DNA from: Cunninghamia lanceolata
Taxonomy: Eukaryota > Streptophyta > Pinopsida > Cupressales > Cupressaceae
Reading direction: 5' to 3'
Length of the DNA stretch: 64,000 bases
Assembly: GCA_027924645.1 (NCBI GenBank)
Contig: BSBN01001752.1
Span: 14,306,001 to 14,370,000, forward strand
The notes beneath the pieces were generated by a model that was given only the letters and a program-made list of their open reading frames with translations, did no database searches and was not told the DNA's origin. A program made the translations under genes and the position numbers. Position 1 is the first letter of the stretch. The number at the start of each line of letters is the position of its first letter. Shown piece by piece: positions 1 through 12,694 of this stretch.

Positions 1-2827
1 AAGGAGGAGATAAAATATGGCCATCTAGGAGTATCTGTTGCAATGCTCTATGTTTCTAGATTAATGTAGAAAATTTTGATGCCAGTGTACATATATTTTT
101 AATTTTTTTGATTGTTTAGTTTCATTGATCCATAACTAGTGTGGATATGGAAAAATAGTCCTTAATTACTTGGTTTCAGTGTTATCTAGTGCAATAATAT
201 GAAAGAAACTATGCATATAACAATTAGAGAGAAAATGACATAAAATGATATAAGAAAAAGAGAGACAACTGCAATTTGACTTGGAGAAATGCAAAATGGG
301 GAAAAAACTCAGAAGAGTGAGGTGTTTTTTCTCTGGCCCCTATCTTATGAGCTAGTACAATGATTTACTTCCTTCTAGAAGCCTTCAGGGACTTGTCTTG
401 CACAATCCATAATGCCCAAACACCACACAAGCCCTGGAACTGCTCTTACACTTATCTAATTACACTTCAACTCCTTTAAGACTCATGGGCTCAAGCCACA
501 TAAACTCAATTAAACTGATATGCTAAGAAAACACTCGAGTTGTCACAATGACTTCTTTTGGACCTATTTATGAACAAGAGTAGCATGGAAACATTGACAG
601 GAAGCCCAAAGGTCTTCTATAATCAAAATGCCATGTTTTGGAATGTTTCAACTTCTTAGATTCTTGCAAGTTTGTCTTTTTGTCTATTCTGTGACAAGAA
701 TCCAACTGCCACAATGGGTCATTAAGAGTGTTTAATGAGAGGAATAAGTCTTCATGAGATCAGTAAGTGACAAAATCGGCTAATTTCACTAACTTAACTA
801 ATCCAATTTGGAATCACACCTTCCTAATTAGAAGGCTTTTGGTTCACCAAAAGTTTAGAGACTATATGAGAAAGACAAGCTCTCCACCTCCTTTCTTGGA
901 TGTCACTTGGCTTTTAGCTTTCTTAGCTTTGCCTCCTGAAGCCAGCCAGTCATGTTCCCTGAAATTGATGCTACAACCCTTCTATTTGGGTTTGATTCTG
1001 GTTAGTAATGAACTAGGAAATTTTTAGCCCTAGCACTTTTCTCAACTTGTAAAAGAAGTGAAAAAATCTTACCACTAGCATAATTCCACTTGTCTTTCTC
1101 TTAAGTATTTACCAACGAGATTCATTGACTTGCCTTCATAAGCATTGATGATGCAACTCTTACCATTTTCCGTTGACCGGTATATATGTTCCCCCTTTTA
1201 TAAGGGATATTGGATGACATTTTGTGCACTATTTATTGGGAAACTATTCTTCTTGTGTCTGTCATTTGCATAGTTAAAGAACCCCTGCCTAGCCAAGTTT
1301 TTCTAGTTTGGTGGCAATATGAATGTAATCCACAACATCGGCATATTATTTGCAAAGGGACCACCTCATTTGAGGCATGCAATGGGTCGCTTGGAACCTA
1401 TATAGAGTGATAACAATAATTTAATATTGAGGTAATACTCAACACAATGTAAGATCATAAATAACACAAACAAAAACAAAAAAAACACTGGTCAATAGAT
1501 TGAAAGTTTTCTATTATACGCAGAATGCCAAAGATTGCATTAGAGATAGGGTCTCATACATCACACAAACTACATACCTCATACAACTTATATATTAAGG
1601 TATTTAACCTACGAACCAGTCATCCCTAGAACATCTCCGATTGATGTCTGAAACATCCTCCGTAAAACAACTAAACTATTGAATTATCCATGCTCCAACG
1701 CCAGTGCTAAACCTTTCGGCCTATTTCTTCCACCCTTCCTTTTTTTGTAACTTCACCTTATAAGCATGGGCATCCAACACATCATCATAGCATTAAACAC
1801 ATTTACCCCCATACAATATGTGGATTTATTAAGTCATAGACATGTCATAAATCCAATCATATGCCATCATATTTATAATATAGCGTGACACATAGATGTC
1901 TCAAAAGAGTGCCAAAATAGTGCTACCATATTAAAAAAATTGATAATTTTAATTTCAATTTTGATTTCCACAAGAAAGGATATATTTATAATATAGCATT
2001 GTGACACAATAAGCAGATCTAATAGATTTAAACCCACGAGAACCTTGTAAATCATAGATTCAAAGTATCTGGTTTTGAAATTGTGTAAGGAAGGCAAACT
2101 CTGGTAACCTTTTTTGAAGCTTTCAAAATTTGATTATATGTATGCATCGAAAAAAATTTATGTTATACATAACTTATAGTTTATTTCTTTTATTTCACAT
2201 GCCTTTAAATTTACTTTTATAATTTGTGCTTATTGTATTTTTGTGTTTAATTATTAAACATGCTTATTCTTTTATTGATAGAAATGACACATAAGGGTGG
2301 CTATGGGTTTTGCACTTTTGCCTCCTTTATGCATTCATTCATGAAATAATTTTTATATATATTATAGATAGTTTCTTTAAAGCTAACTTTCAAATATGCT
2401 AAGGTGGTTACCATCTCTTTGGGGTGCCCCCACATGTTTAGTTGAGATTGGGCTAATGGACTTTGCAGCTTTTAGTATACATAATGACATTTGTAGTTAA
2501 GATTTCTCTAGAAAGTAAAGTTCTAACTCACTTTAGTATATAGTAACAATGTTTTGCTCATAACATACAAAGAGAGTTAGATTAAATATAAATATATAGA
2601 TTAGAAATCAAATTTCCTAGTCTAATGGTTAAGAACATCCCTTATATTGTTAAGAAGATCACGACAATTCTTCACAAGCTTGCCAATCCATTGTTAAATT
2701 GTTACTGATGAAAAATATAACTCATCAATCATGTCATAGTTTGTTGGGCTATCTTTGATTTGTAACAGTGACATTAGTTTCAGTTGCATATGTTTTTATG
2801 ATTGTTTTTAAGTGCTCTATTTATTGA

Positions 2828-2828
<1 letters not shown>
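1..2828. other. Intergenic sequence, no gene recognised
   Basis: AT-rich sequence in which I see no conserved protein, RNA gene or repeat boundary. The first 69 bases are open in one plus-strand frame and end in TAG. They could be the tail of a gene lying outside the window, but 22 codons are too few to support a call. Short open stretches elsewhere have no recognisable motif. Confidence 0.6.

Positions 2829-2917
<89 letters not shown>
2829..2917. repeat. (AT)n dinucleotide microsatellite
   Basis: An uninterrupted TA/AT dinucleotide array of about 89 bases. It lies just downstream of the minus-strand F-box fragment and has no coding content. Confidence 0.97.
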
Positions 2918-2920
<3 letters not shown>

Positions 2921-3010
2921 GATTGCAAAACTACTTCCAAATTACGCAATTTGACAAATGCGGGCCATTTATTCAATTTTAACACAAGAAAGCAAAATCA
3001 TCTCCCACAA

Positions 3011-3466
3011 TCAATACTGGCTCAACAATGAAAGCTTATGAATTGACAAAGGTCCACAAACCGCTTTCCTCGTAAAGATATCGACCGTATCTTCAGCCAG
3101 GTAGCCCGACAACACACTCCATTCCATGGAGCTCAAACTAAGGCTCATCAGATTCACGCTTCCTTTAATCGTAAGACAAATTTTATTTGATGCAGCAACC
3201 ACAAAATTTGTTCCATCAGATGATTTGACTTTGTCTTCTAACAATTCCTGGGGAGTGACGGAAATGAGAGACCAACTCGTATTATTCTCTGCTCCTGAAT
3301 CTAACTCCCATATCCCCACCAAAGTGTGCTTGATGAAAGTGCCGCATCCCAGTATGGAGGCTTCCCTGGCCTTTTGTAACCTCCCCACCAAAAGAAGCTT
3401 TCCACTACACGCTACTAACGAAGGCAGACAACCGTAGTGGTTCTTACGATGATCATCAGAATCCAT
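3011..3466 (-). pseudogene. F-box/kelch-type protein, C-terminal fragment
   Basis: A 151-codon minus-strand frame starting at ATG and ending in TGA. The pattern LVACSGKLLLVGRLQ, then VGIWELD, a WSLISVTPQELLED segment and an ICLTIKGSVNLM segment with SMEW resembles the C-terminal kelch half of plant F-box/kelch proteins of the HAWAIIAN SKIRT/UFO type. Those proteins recruit substrates to SCF ubiquitin ligases. The F-box and the first kelch repeats are absent from the neighbouring upstream sequence, so this is a fragment or a last exon, not a complete gene. No frameshift is visible inside it. A gypsy integrase fragment lies about 110 bases away on the other strand, suggesting retroelement insertion cut the locus. 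The family call rests on motif resemblance only. Confidence 0.5.
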
Positions 3467-3579
3467 CTATGGAGGCATTTCAATTTCCTTAAACTAAAAC
3501 TCTCCACACGCAATGTCACAACAACCCAGATGATGACCATAGTTATTTGTAAAGTAGACAACGCTCTCATTTTTTTGCC

Positions 3580-3855
3580 AAATTGAACTTCAGTTCAACC
3601 TACCATCCTCAGACTAATAGTTAGATGGAGAGGGTGAATCAGGTGGTGGAGGATCTCATTAGGATGTATTGCATGGACTGGCAACATAAGTGGGAGGAGA
3701 ACCTTCCCTTAGTGGAGTTTGCGTATAATAATTCATATCATGCCTCCCTAGGAATGGAACATTTTGAGGCTTTGTATGGCCATAAATGTTGTACACCTAT
3801 CAGTTGGGATAATGATGCAGGAACATCCAGAAGCATTCAAATTCAATTGGGATAG
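3580..3855 (+). pseudogene. Ty3/gypsy integrase fragment
   Basis: The plus-strand translation begins with a YHPQT motif, then an ERVNQVVEDL segment, and ends with an EFAYNNSYH...YGHKCCTPISW segment. This is the typical end of the integrase core and the region after it in plant Ty3/gypsy (chromovirus-like) elements. The glutamine expected after the YHPQT segment is near an in-frame TAG. No RT, RNase H or LTR flanks it, so it is an isolated remnant. Its relation to the gag remnant beginning 1.1 kb downstream, on the same strand, is unclear. Confidence 0.8.
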
Positions 3856-4479
3856 TTAATAGTGAAGTTACAAAGTACCGAGAGAGCGTCCTTGGAGAAT
3901 ATTGTATTCTATCACATTTGCATATCAAGAGCTGCGGAGCTGCACTTAACATCTAGACATAGTAATCTATAACATATCCAAAATTTAGATCATTTAGATT
4001 CATATCTGGAGAGATATCGCTATCAGAAGATTACTTGTCATTACTTGTTTTCACAAAGCGGAGCCGACAATGTTCAATGAAGTTTAATCAGCTTGCGAAG
4101 CAAATTTGTGACTTGTGGAGCCTAAAGGAACATTATTCAATGAAGTATAGGACCTGGCCGACTATGGAGATCTGCACGAAGTTTTATACACCAACGGAGA
4201 AATGCTTTATGTTTAGGTCTGACCTATTTGAGTGTACACATTTCATAACTAGCCGTTGCAATTGGGCCAACATGTTACTGATTAGAAGTCTTGTGGAGGA
4301 TATAAATGAAAGATAGAGGATTGTTACAAAGTAGCGATCAAGTGTGTGAAGACATGAAGCATCAAGACAAGTTATTTTGATCCAGATGAGTAGCAGAATA
4401 GAGTGTAGAGCAGAGCAGAGAGCAGGAGTTATAGAGTAGAGAAATGAGAAGTAGAAAGCTAAAATCATGAAAGATTATT

Positions 4480-4774
4480 TTTGTATGAATCTTTTGTAAT
4501 CCCTGGGCTATGACCTAGCATCTGTAAAATCCCGAGAGGCATATGTAATGTGTTTTGAGATCATAATATAAGGGGAATGAGCCTTGAAGGCTAGATTTTC
4601 CCCTATTAGGGTTTTCCCAAGATACATCTTGTGTTATGCGTTCATGAATATCTTTTATCTTTTAGTTGATTAGTTGTTAGCTTCTATTGCATAGCTGTTA
4701 TGATCATGGTGTTAGTTGATTAGGTTACAAGGATGGACAATCCTTCATTGGACCCTCCTACCTTGACTGCATCA
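4480..4774 (+). mobile_element. Probable 3' part of a 5' LTR
   Basis: The stretch ends in CA two bases before a good tRNA-iMet primer-binding site. It includes a TAGGGTTTTCCC segment, a GATACATCTTGTG segment and T-rich sequence of the sort found in R/U5 of plant LTRs. The LTR start and the matching 3' LTR were not found, so only the right boundary is supported. Confidence 0.4.
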
Positions 4775-4776
4775 AG

Positions 4777-4788
4777 TGGTATCAGAGT
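4777..4788 (+). other. Primer-binding site, tRNA-iMet type
   Basis: TGGTATCAGAGT matches the core of the methionine-initiator tRNA primer-binding site (TGGTATCAGAGC) used by plant Ty1/copia elements and by chromoviruses. The gag remnant downstream fits the latter better. Confidence 0.75.
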
Positions 4789-4939
4789 TGATTTTGAATC
4801 TGTTGGGATGGTGGCAAATCTATAAAGAAGGAAGATAGTGTTGGAAGGAAGTGTGAAACCCTAAAGTGTGACAAGAATCACTGTAGAAGGAAGATATGGG
4901 TAAGCTTTTCATAGTAAGTTGTCATTCTAATTTATTTTA

Positions 4940-6190
4940 ATGGGGAAGATTGGAAAGAGGACGAAGAAAGAAAATGAAAATATAATATGTGAAAAGGAAA
5001 GGCTAAAAGAACTAGGAGAAGACAAATATGATGCCCTTGAAGAAGAATTAGAAAATGCAAGCAGGAGAAATGAAGAACTAGAAGCAGAGCTGAAATTGTT
5101 TGCGGATATTGAAAAGAGATTTAAATAATTGGAAAAAGGATTCAAGTTGTTTGGGAAGGTGGAAAAGAGAAACAGAGATCTTGAAGAAGATTTGGAAGAA
5201 TTGAAGAAGGAGAATAGTTTGCATAATAATGAAATATTAGGGTGGAAAGGACCATATTGGTCAGTTGGAGCAGTCACTTGTAGCATGCAGAAAAGAGAAT
5301 GAAATCTTGAAGATCTAAGCCTGAACTTTGTGATGTTCCATGTGATACTAATGATTTGTGTGATGATGCAAAAGTTTCTTTAGAAAGTGGGGATGAAGAT
5401 GACAGTGTAACTAAACCTACAGTTGGTGGTGATGGTATTGGTTTCAAAATCATACAGAGAATGGGATATGAAGGAAAAGGACTGGGAAAGCATCAGCAAG
5501 GAATCACAGAGCCTATTGAACAAGTAATGAGATGAAGAAGTGAAGGCCTTGGGTATGATAGAGGTAAGGATGTTACTGCAAATTCAACCAAATCAAATCA
5601 ATGAAGAAAAGGTATGTATTTTTCTCACTATAAAACACATGGACATGAAAAGGAATTGTGTTGGGATGTAAACCCTTGTAAGTTATGTGGATAAAGGAAC
5701 CATTCTGAAAAGATGTGTTGGAATAAGATGAGAAAGAGAAAGCTTGTGACATATTATATGTAGATGGATTATGGATGGATTGATGGAACAAGATGGAAAC
5801 ATGTTTCTTGTATGTTTAGAAGGTTGTATAGATGGAAGTGTTTATATTTTGGAGGAAAAGAGGGACCAAGATACATAGAAAGAAGACCTTATGTAGAGTA
5901 AAACAAGGATAGTAATTCAAACTATAGAGGGAGAGATGACAGGAATCATAATTCTTATCACAATGCAGGATACCAAAGAAATGAAAGAGGATTTACCAGA
6001 AGACCATGTTTTCAAGTGTGGAGTAGAAAAGAATGAAGTAGTAAATGTCATCAAGAATTTGTTACCAAAAAAGCTAATGAAGAAGAAGAAGAGCCTGTTG
6101 ATACAGAGATAGTTTATGCAGAGGAAGAGGAACCTTTTGAGTCATCAAATTTGATAGAGAAACCAGAAGAAGGTGAAGCATTGATCTTGA
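4940..6190 (+). pseudogene. Gypsy gag remnant with coiled coil, G-patch and zinc knuckle
   Basis: Starting at ATG 4940, a highly charged heptad-like segment (repeated E/K/L, about 4940-5250) suggests a coiled coil. At about 5431-5533 a G-patch domain is clear: [18 protein letters not shown], then further glycines. It is followed after a TGA by a GLGYD motif. At about 5640-5715 come a degenerate and a near-intact CCHC knuckle, the second as CKLCG, then NHSEKMCW. At about 6080-6190 an acidic segment and a GEALILRR motif match the linker before the protease in chromovirus-like polyproteins. No protease active site, RT or integrase follows. The frame is broken by stops (for example 5126 and 5533). 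A G-patch in a retroelement recalls betaretroviral proteases; in a plant gag it is unusual. Confidence 0.65.
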
Positions 6191-6209
6191 GAAGATTTTT
6201 TTTGTAAAT

Positions 6210-6316
6210 AGTGCAAGAGAAAGTTTGTATAAAATCATTCGAGAAACAGTGCAAGAGAAAGTTTGTGTAAAGTCATCTGAGAGAACAGTGCAAGGAAAGT
6301 TTGTGTGAACAAGTGT
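6210..6316 (+). repeat. Three tandem copies of a 38-39 bp unit
   Basis: Units start at 6210, 6248 and 6287, each beginning AGTGCAAG followed by GAAAGTTTGT. The second and third are slightly diverged. They fall where the gag remnant would run into the protease, and so may be a local expansion after the element died. Confidence 0.8.
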
Positions 6317-6539
6317 GAAATAGAACAAAAAAGAGAAGTTCATGTTGTACAGAAAGGCGAGATGACAAGTAATTCTACCGAAGGAGAAATTTTGTATACT
6401 AGAGTAAAGGAAACAAGGATGAAGTAATAGAGAACAGTATAGGAGAAGCATATGCAGAGTAGAAATTGTATGATTTTGAAGTTTTTTATGATGTTTTGAT
6501 TGTTCTATGCCTTGAGATGAAATCAAGGGCATGTTTTAA

Positions 6540-7735
6540 AATGTTTAAAGTTGAATGCCTTGTGGTGAAAATAAAGGCTCGGAAGTTGTATGTTTTTGAT
6601 TGTTGAAGATGAATTCTCTTTAATGCAATTAAAACTATATGAATGCATGCAGTTTTAGTTCTTTTTCTAATTTTTGATGATTTAATTACTAAGAAAGAAA
6701 ATATGTATGCAACTATTTGTCTTTTTCTAAATGCAATCTTCTATGTTTTTGTGTTTTTCAAATATTTGACTATTGCAATGATTTAATCTAAGAAAACAAA
6801 CTTGTGATTCAATCTAAGAAATGCAATGACATTTTACCTATAACGAGAAAAAATAATAAAAAATCAAGAGAAAATATAAACAACATTTTACTTCCTCAAG
6901 TGCAATTGTTTTCACAAATTACTAATTCTATTCTAAAAAGCAATAAAAGAACCTATAATGATGGTGCCAATACTAGGCATACATTCTCAGAGAGATCTAG
7001 CTATTTGGTAATCTTCTTTATAGTAACTAAGTCCTCTACTTGATGATGAGAAAATGGTAAGGGATTTAAGGAGATTTGAAAAAAAAATGAAACACAAGGG
7101 ATTTAAGGCTTAAAAAGAAAAAGTCTCAAGACCTATTCAAGAAGCTTGGATGAACTAGAGATTCTATGAGATATCTAAACTATGGATATCTAAACTAAAA
7201 CTTGAAAATAAAAGACTAAAAGCCTATAAAAAAACTTAAAAAGATTGTGGAAAAGCTAAGAAGCTTAAATATATATGCCATGGTAAGGCCATCATATCTA
7301 TATAACCTATGACCATGACCTAAAACATATAGAATTGAAAAAAAACAACCTAAGGGTCATTCTTTTATTATTCTTACCACATCGCCATGACACCGAAGTG
7401 TTGCTATCATATCATTTATCTACTTTCAAATCATCCTTTAATTATTATCCAAAGAAATCTCTTTCCTTGTTTGCAACATGATTTGAAAAGACCCTTTTTA
7501 CTGTTTATGACTCTGAAGATCCAAATATTTTTAATACTAGCAATCACACCTTAGTGTGCAATGGATACACCAAGATAACATATAGATAAAAGTAATTAGT
7601 ACTTCCTTTATTATTTCACATCAAACATTAGAATTTCTTGAGAAGAGAGCATATGATTTTGTTGATGACCGGTCCTCTTCTTGTTTTCTAAGCATGTTAA
7701 GCCATCTAATTGAAATGGCAAGCCTAAGTATAGAC
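6540..7735. other. Non-coding sequence after the gag remnant
   Basis: AT-rich with runs of A. Two short related segments (around 6500-6580) contain ATGCCTTG followed by a GTGAAA or ATGAAA stretch. I see no pol gene, no 3' LTR and no host gene here. Confidence 0.5.
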
Positions 7736-7739
7736 TCGA

Positions 7740-10135
7740 TAAGACTTGCCATTCATTAGGCTTCTTGCAGAAGGAGTTTTATCATCAATGTCTATGAATG
7801 GATCTAAAGATGTAAGGTGTAAATTTCATGGATGGTAGTTGTTTGAAATTCTTTCCCAATGGGCTATCATATCTTGATTCTAAATGGTTGGTATAGCAAT
7901 AGTTAACTCCAATATAATGTTTGAAAACATTGACCATCTACTTTTGGGATGGTGGTGAAACGAGGGTAGAGTCCAAAAATAGTTGGTGTTAAGCATTGTT
8001 TCCATTTGTTGGACTTCTGAGATGTTGCAAATGTCCATTTTTGAGCCACTTCAATAAATGAGCATTATTTCCAATTGTATCATTGGTTGTGACTTGTATG
8101 AATTAATGAAGCTTGGAGACAAGATGTTTCTATTATTAGAGATAGCTACACTTTAGTGTTTAATGGGTATGGTAAAGTGGTCTTAAAGGTGAACTATTAG
8201 GTCCTTAAGAAAATGACATGATTCCCTAAGTGTTGGCATTTATCTCTCTTTCCCATTTATGTCTTTTATCTCTACCTCTCTCTCTCTCCTACTCTATCTC
8301 TCTTTCTCTATTTTCTATGGATTTCCACACATTGTGAATTATGTAAGGCATGCAATGCATTGAAGTGTAACTTGAAAAAAACAATGAAACCTTCATTTTG
8401 TACTAATATGGACTTCAATAGACTAGAAATTCCTAATTTTTTGTAGCCAAGTTCCCATCCAAATTGAAGACACTACAAAAAACAAGTATTGAAAATTATG
8501 GACATTATTATTATTTTGATTCTATGTAGAAAAATTGTTTTCACAATCATCATGGGACTAATTGCAAGTATGGATGTTGCCAATTGTAGACCCATATGGT
8601 ATTTTGATAATGAATTCTTTATTTTGTAATTGTCTACACTTAAATAGATTAGTAAAATTTCTTATTTTGTCATAATCATGTTCCCTGAAATTGAAGAGGA
8701 TAGCAAAAACAAGTATAAAAAATTATGGACATTATTTTGATTATATGGATCAAATTTGTTTTCAAGCTTGGATGTTGCCAATTGTAATCATAGGGTTATT
8801 AGTTTGATTAGTCCTGCTAATCATGGTTTCATTTTGCAAGGATTGAATGAAAGCCTAGAGGATTGCAACTAATCAAATTTCATAAAAGAAAGCACTTAGA
8901 TTTAGAAAATGAGTACTATGAAACCCATCACAAGAGGAAGAAAGACATAGAGAAGAGGAAGAAAGAGATTTAAAAAGGTCGGGGGAGTGGTTTAATAGTA
9001 ACTTCCATTTATCTCTATCTCTCTCTGCTTCTTTCTCTCCCTCTTCCTCTCCAAGTCGCTATCTCTCTCCATATCTTCCTTTCTCTCTCCTTTCTTCCTC
9101 TATCTCTCCTCTCTCACACTCTCTCTTGATCTCTCTACTCCTCTTGATCTCTCTCTATCTCTCTAACTTTATATGTGTCTATCTATCTCCCCTTATCTTT
9201 CTCTCTTCCTTTCTCTCTCTCTCTCCTCTTTCCATCTCTCTATCATTATTAAGAGAGAGAAAGAGATATGGTAAGAGACAGAGATGGAGAATAATCTATC
9301 TCTATCTATCTCTTTTTCTCTATGCCTCTCTCTCTATGTTCCCTTGTTTCTTCCTTTATTTCTCCATCTCTATCTTCTCTTCTTTGACAAAAAACTTAAT
9401 GAAATGATTAATTAAATTGGAGGTTTTAATTTTATAATAGGTGGAAGCCCATATAATAATCTGATAGGCAACAATAGGAACACAATGGATGGGCTAGAGG
9501 GGAAGCATTCCTCTATGGATTGTGAACTATGTAGGTCATGCAATGCATTCAAGTGTAACTTGATACAATAACAAAAACTTCATTTTGTACTAATCTAGAC
9601 TTAAGGAATATCTTCTTGCATTGCATGTCCCTAGTTAGAACGAGTTCCATCATTAATGTCTTTCAATAGATCTGGAGATGTATGGTTTAAATTCCATGTA
9701 TGGTAGACATTTGAAATTCCTTCTCGATGGGATGTAATATATATCTGTAATGAACAAAAATCATTGTGAATGCTTCTGAATGGCTAGCATAGTAGTAGTT
9801 TAGTCCACCCGATTGCTTGAAAATATTGATCATCTATTGCTAGGATGGTGGTGAAATGAGGGGAGACTCGAACAATAGCTAGTGTCTATCCATTTGTTAG
9901 ACTTTCAAGATGCTGCCAATGCCCATTTGTTTGCATAATCACCATGGGACTAATTGCAAGCTTGGATGTTGCCAATTACAATCCCAAGGTTAATAGGTTG
10001 ATTAGTCATGCTAACCATTGTTTCCTTTTGCAAGGATTGAATGAAAGCCTAGAGGATTGCATAAAATCAAATTTCATAAAATAAAAAAAAAACACTTAGA
10101 TTTAGAAAAGGATTATTATGAAACCCATCACAAGA
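7740..10135 (+). repeat. Cluster of shuffled, degenerate direct repeats
   Basis: At least three sequence modules recur. Module a (7750-8050 and 9610-9945) contains a GGATGGTGGTGAAA segment. Module b (8331-8440 and 9519-9605) contains GCATGCAATGCATT. Module c (8765-8940 and 9960-10135) contains GGATTGAATGAAAGCCTAGA. A further module is doubled inside the first copy (8410-8570 and 8635-8770, with AATTATGGACATTATT). Order is a-b-c in the left part but b-a-c on the right, so this is not a simple duplication. None of the modules codes for a recognisable protein. It may be a decayed, rearranged non-autonomous element. Confidence 0.7.
9005..9390 (+). repeat. CT-rich polypyrimidine tract
   Basis: Long runs of TCTCTC with interruptions and a short GAGA inverted stretch near 9251-9290, able to pair with the flanking CT runs. 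A shorter CT tract at 8255-8320 precedes module b of the repeat cluster, as this one does, so the tract appears to belong to the repeated unit. The open frame across it is a low-complexity artefact. Confidence 0.9.
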
Positions 10136-11692
10136 AACCATTTCAGAAGATAAAGCTCAAATAAAGCATGTCTTCCAAAGGATTGGTTGGATTTAGTGAC
10201 TACTTTCCTTAGGTACTTTGAAGGAACAAGTACAAGAACTAATGCAAGATAGAAGATCAACTGTGAAGGCCAATATCTCTCCTATTGGTATTCATGTATC
10301 GTCTACATTTAATGAATTATGTCATTGTTTTCTCCCTTTAGTAGACTTCATCATGTAGCCAACCACAAGCCTACTAAAGTGGGGGCAAACTATAATAACA
10401 AAAAATTCATTACCCTTATTACACTTTTGTGTCCATTTTATATGTTAGCCCATATGTGCACTTTGTGTACCATTTTAACCCTTTTTACCTAGCCTTTGTT
10501 GTTCCCTAGCAATGTTGTACCCATTTCTAGTGTTCTTCCTAAGCCTTATTTATCCTTCCTAACTATTGTCTTTCATTTAATTTTCATCCCCTTCCTATGT
10601 CCTAAGCCTCCTTTTACTATTTTCCTTGTTGACCCCTTCAACCCCCTTGTTAAGCCTCAACTTGTCATCACTAGTGTTGTCCTATATGTGAAACCCACCT
10701 TTCCCCTTCATAAAACATGTCTAAGAAAGATTTTTTTTTGTATTTTAGCATAGTAATATCAAGTTTTCATTTGACATATTCTCCTCCAACATTTGATAAG
10801 TTGTGGCTAGCTGGAGACAACTTTAGGTACCTTATTTTTCATTTGGTTTGCATCTAATTACCTAGACATAACCTTAAAATTTGCATCTAGTTTACACATA
10901 TTTGCACATAACCACACTTAAAAAACATTAAAAATTATTCTTTTTCATTATTTCACCTATTATCAATAAGTTAATATTTAAATCATTACTTAATTCATTA
11001 TTAGTAACCACCCTCTAGTGGATTTAGTTGCAAATGAAAAGACCTAAAATTCTAACAACCCACTTAGCAAATTAGTAGAGTAGTTAGCCATTTAGCTCAA
11101 GAGGGAGTAATGTTTGTCCATGCCTTGTCAAATAACATATGGAAAATATAAATACATGGGAGAAATATTAGAGTGGAATGAGGATGGAGCATCAATAAAT
11201 TTTGCTTTGGGGGAGGTGGGAGGAGACGGTTCCATTATTGTAAAAGTGTTAGGTTGGTGAAAAAGTTTAGGAAGAGGCATAGGTTTGTGGACTAGGCAAT
11301 CTTCTATCCAATCACCTTCTTCTCTATAAAAGAAACAAGAATTCAAATTTCTCAAATATATAATAGGAATGAGGGTGCACATGGAGAGTTGAGAAATTAT
11401 GTACTCTTTGTACACAAAACTATGTAGTCCAAATAAAAGGCAATCCCTTTAATAAAGGGTTTAAATGATAGATTGAGGCAAGGAATCTCTACCCACATGG
11501 GATATTAATATTTGGAAGAAACATTTAGATAGAAATTAAAGTCACATGCCTAGTGGTATATTACTTCACTTAAAATAGTTTGTGTATCATAATGTAGAAT
11601 TGCTTATGCATGCTTTGCTAGATAAAATATCATCGCAAGCATTCAACAATCATACATTAATTGTTGCCATTATCATTCATATTCTATTAGAT
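10136..11692. other. Intergenic sequence, no gene recognised
   Basis: Contains a short stretch around 10330-10395 (ACTAAAGTGGGGGCAAACT) that looks like the polypurine end of a retroelement, but no LTR or pol could be tied to it. A T/C-rich open frame near 10496-10753 has no recognisable motif. Confidence 0.45.
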
Positions 11693-12694
11693 GGGTGAGT
11701 GTGAGATCATGATGGGCCAAACAGTGGCAATGGAGAAAAATCTTGCTAGATGAAAAAGTGCTAACATTTAGACAAATATTTGGATTTGGATGGAAAGGAT
11801 GTTAATATTTCTAGCTCTAATATGTATTCCATCTAAAAATGCCTTAGGATTACCTCATATTTAGGCAAGTGGGAGTCCCAAAACTTGCCAAAGAAACTTG
11901 CAAAACCACCCATTTAGTGTTATCCTGAAATTTTTCACAATTTCATCCTTGAAGCTGACAGACTTATTTGTAACTAAATTTAATCAAATGAAAAAGGGTT
12001 TATAGAAGAAACTATTAAGATTCTAAAAATATAATATATGCTTCATAATAATTTTAATAGGTAATTATTATTAATTTTCTACATACGCTACGTTTGATTT
12101 CTTAATAGATATACATATTGAAAAACATCCATAACTTTCAGCATATTAATCCTTTTTTAAATCTAAAGATGTGTCACATACTAGGACTTATTGGGTATAC
12201 ATTAAAATTTAAAATTTTTGAGTTTCATATATTTTTGACCAAGTTTGGTTGGTTGGAAATTTAATTTTTTATCTTTTAAAAAAGTCACAATAAAAAAATC
12301 ATAAATAATTATTTATTTACTTAAAATTTTCAAAAAAATATGCATCACATTTACCTATGTGTCCTTCACTTAAATCCAAATCATGGAGGAAAAATAATCT
12401 TCTTCTTATACTTAGGTTGGCCAGAATGACACGTACTTTTTACATTTCTCTGAAAAATTTAGTAGCGCTTCATTGAAATATCTAATTTTCACCAAACTAT
12501 TTTTAAAATTTTCAAAAAAAAACTTAGTAGCCCATAAACTACATTCTATTTATTACAATTTTTATTCCTACCTTATCTCTAGATTATATAGATAACTCAT
12601 TCAATTTTTGACATGAAGTTACTTAAGTCTGTTTTTCACTTTTTCATTGCCACTTAGGGGTAGTGTTTGGCCCGTCATGATCCTGCACACACCC
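11693..12694 (+). mobile_element. TIR DNA element, 1.0-kb copy
   Basis: The left end starts GGGTGAGTGTGAGATCATGA and continues GGGCCAAAC. The right end is its inverted counterpart, TTTGGCCCGTCATGATCCTG then CACACACCC. Terminal inverted repeats are therefore about 30 bp with some mismatches. Both flanks read AGAT, a possible 4-bp target duplication. The interior is AT-rich and non-coding. A second, shorter copy lies at 19639-20249 in the opposite orientation, sharing subterminal sequence with each end of this one. Size, TIRs and lack of coding capacity indicate a non-autonomous (MITE-like) transposon; I cannot assign the superfamily. Confidence 0.75.

Noticed and set aside
1..69. C-terminal coding end at the left edge
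   Set aside because: Twenty-two open codons before TAG are not significant and match no family I know.
8255..9390. CRISPR-like array in the repeat-rich region
   Set aside because: Repeats are long, degenerate and shuffled, with no regular short repeat and unique spacers; the genome is eukaryotic.
9126..9407. 93-codon open frame in the CT tract
   Set aside because: Low-complexity translation of TCTCTC repeats.
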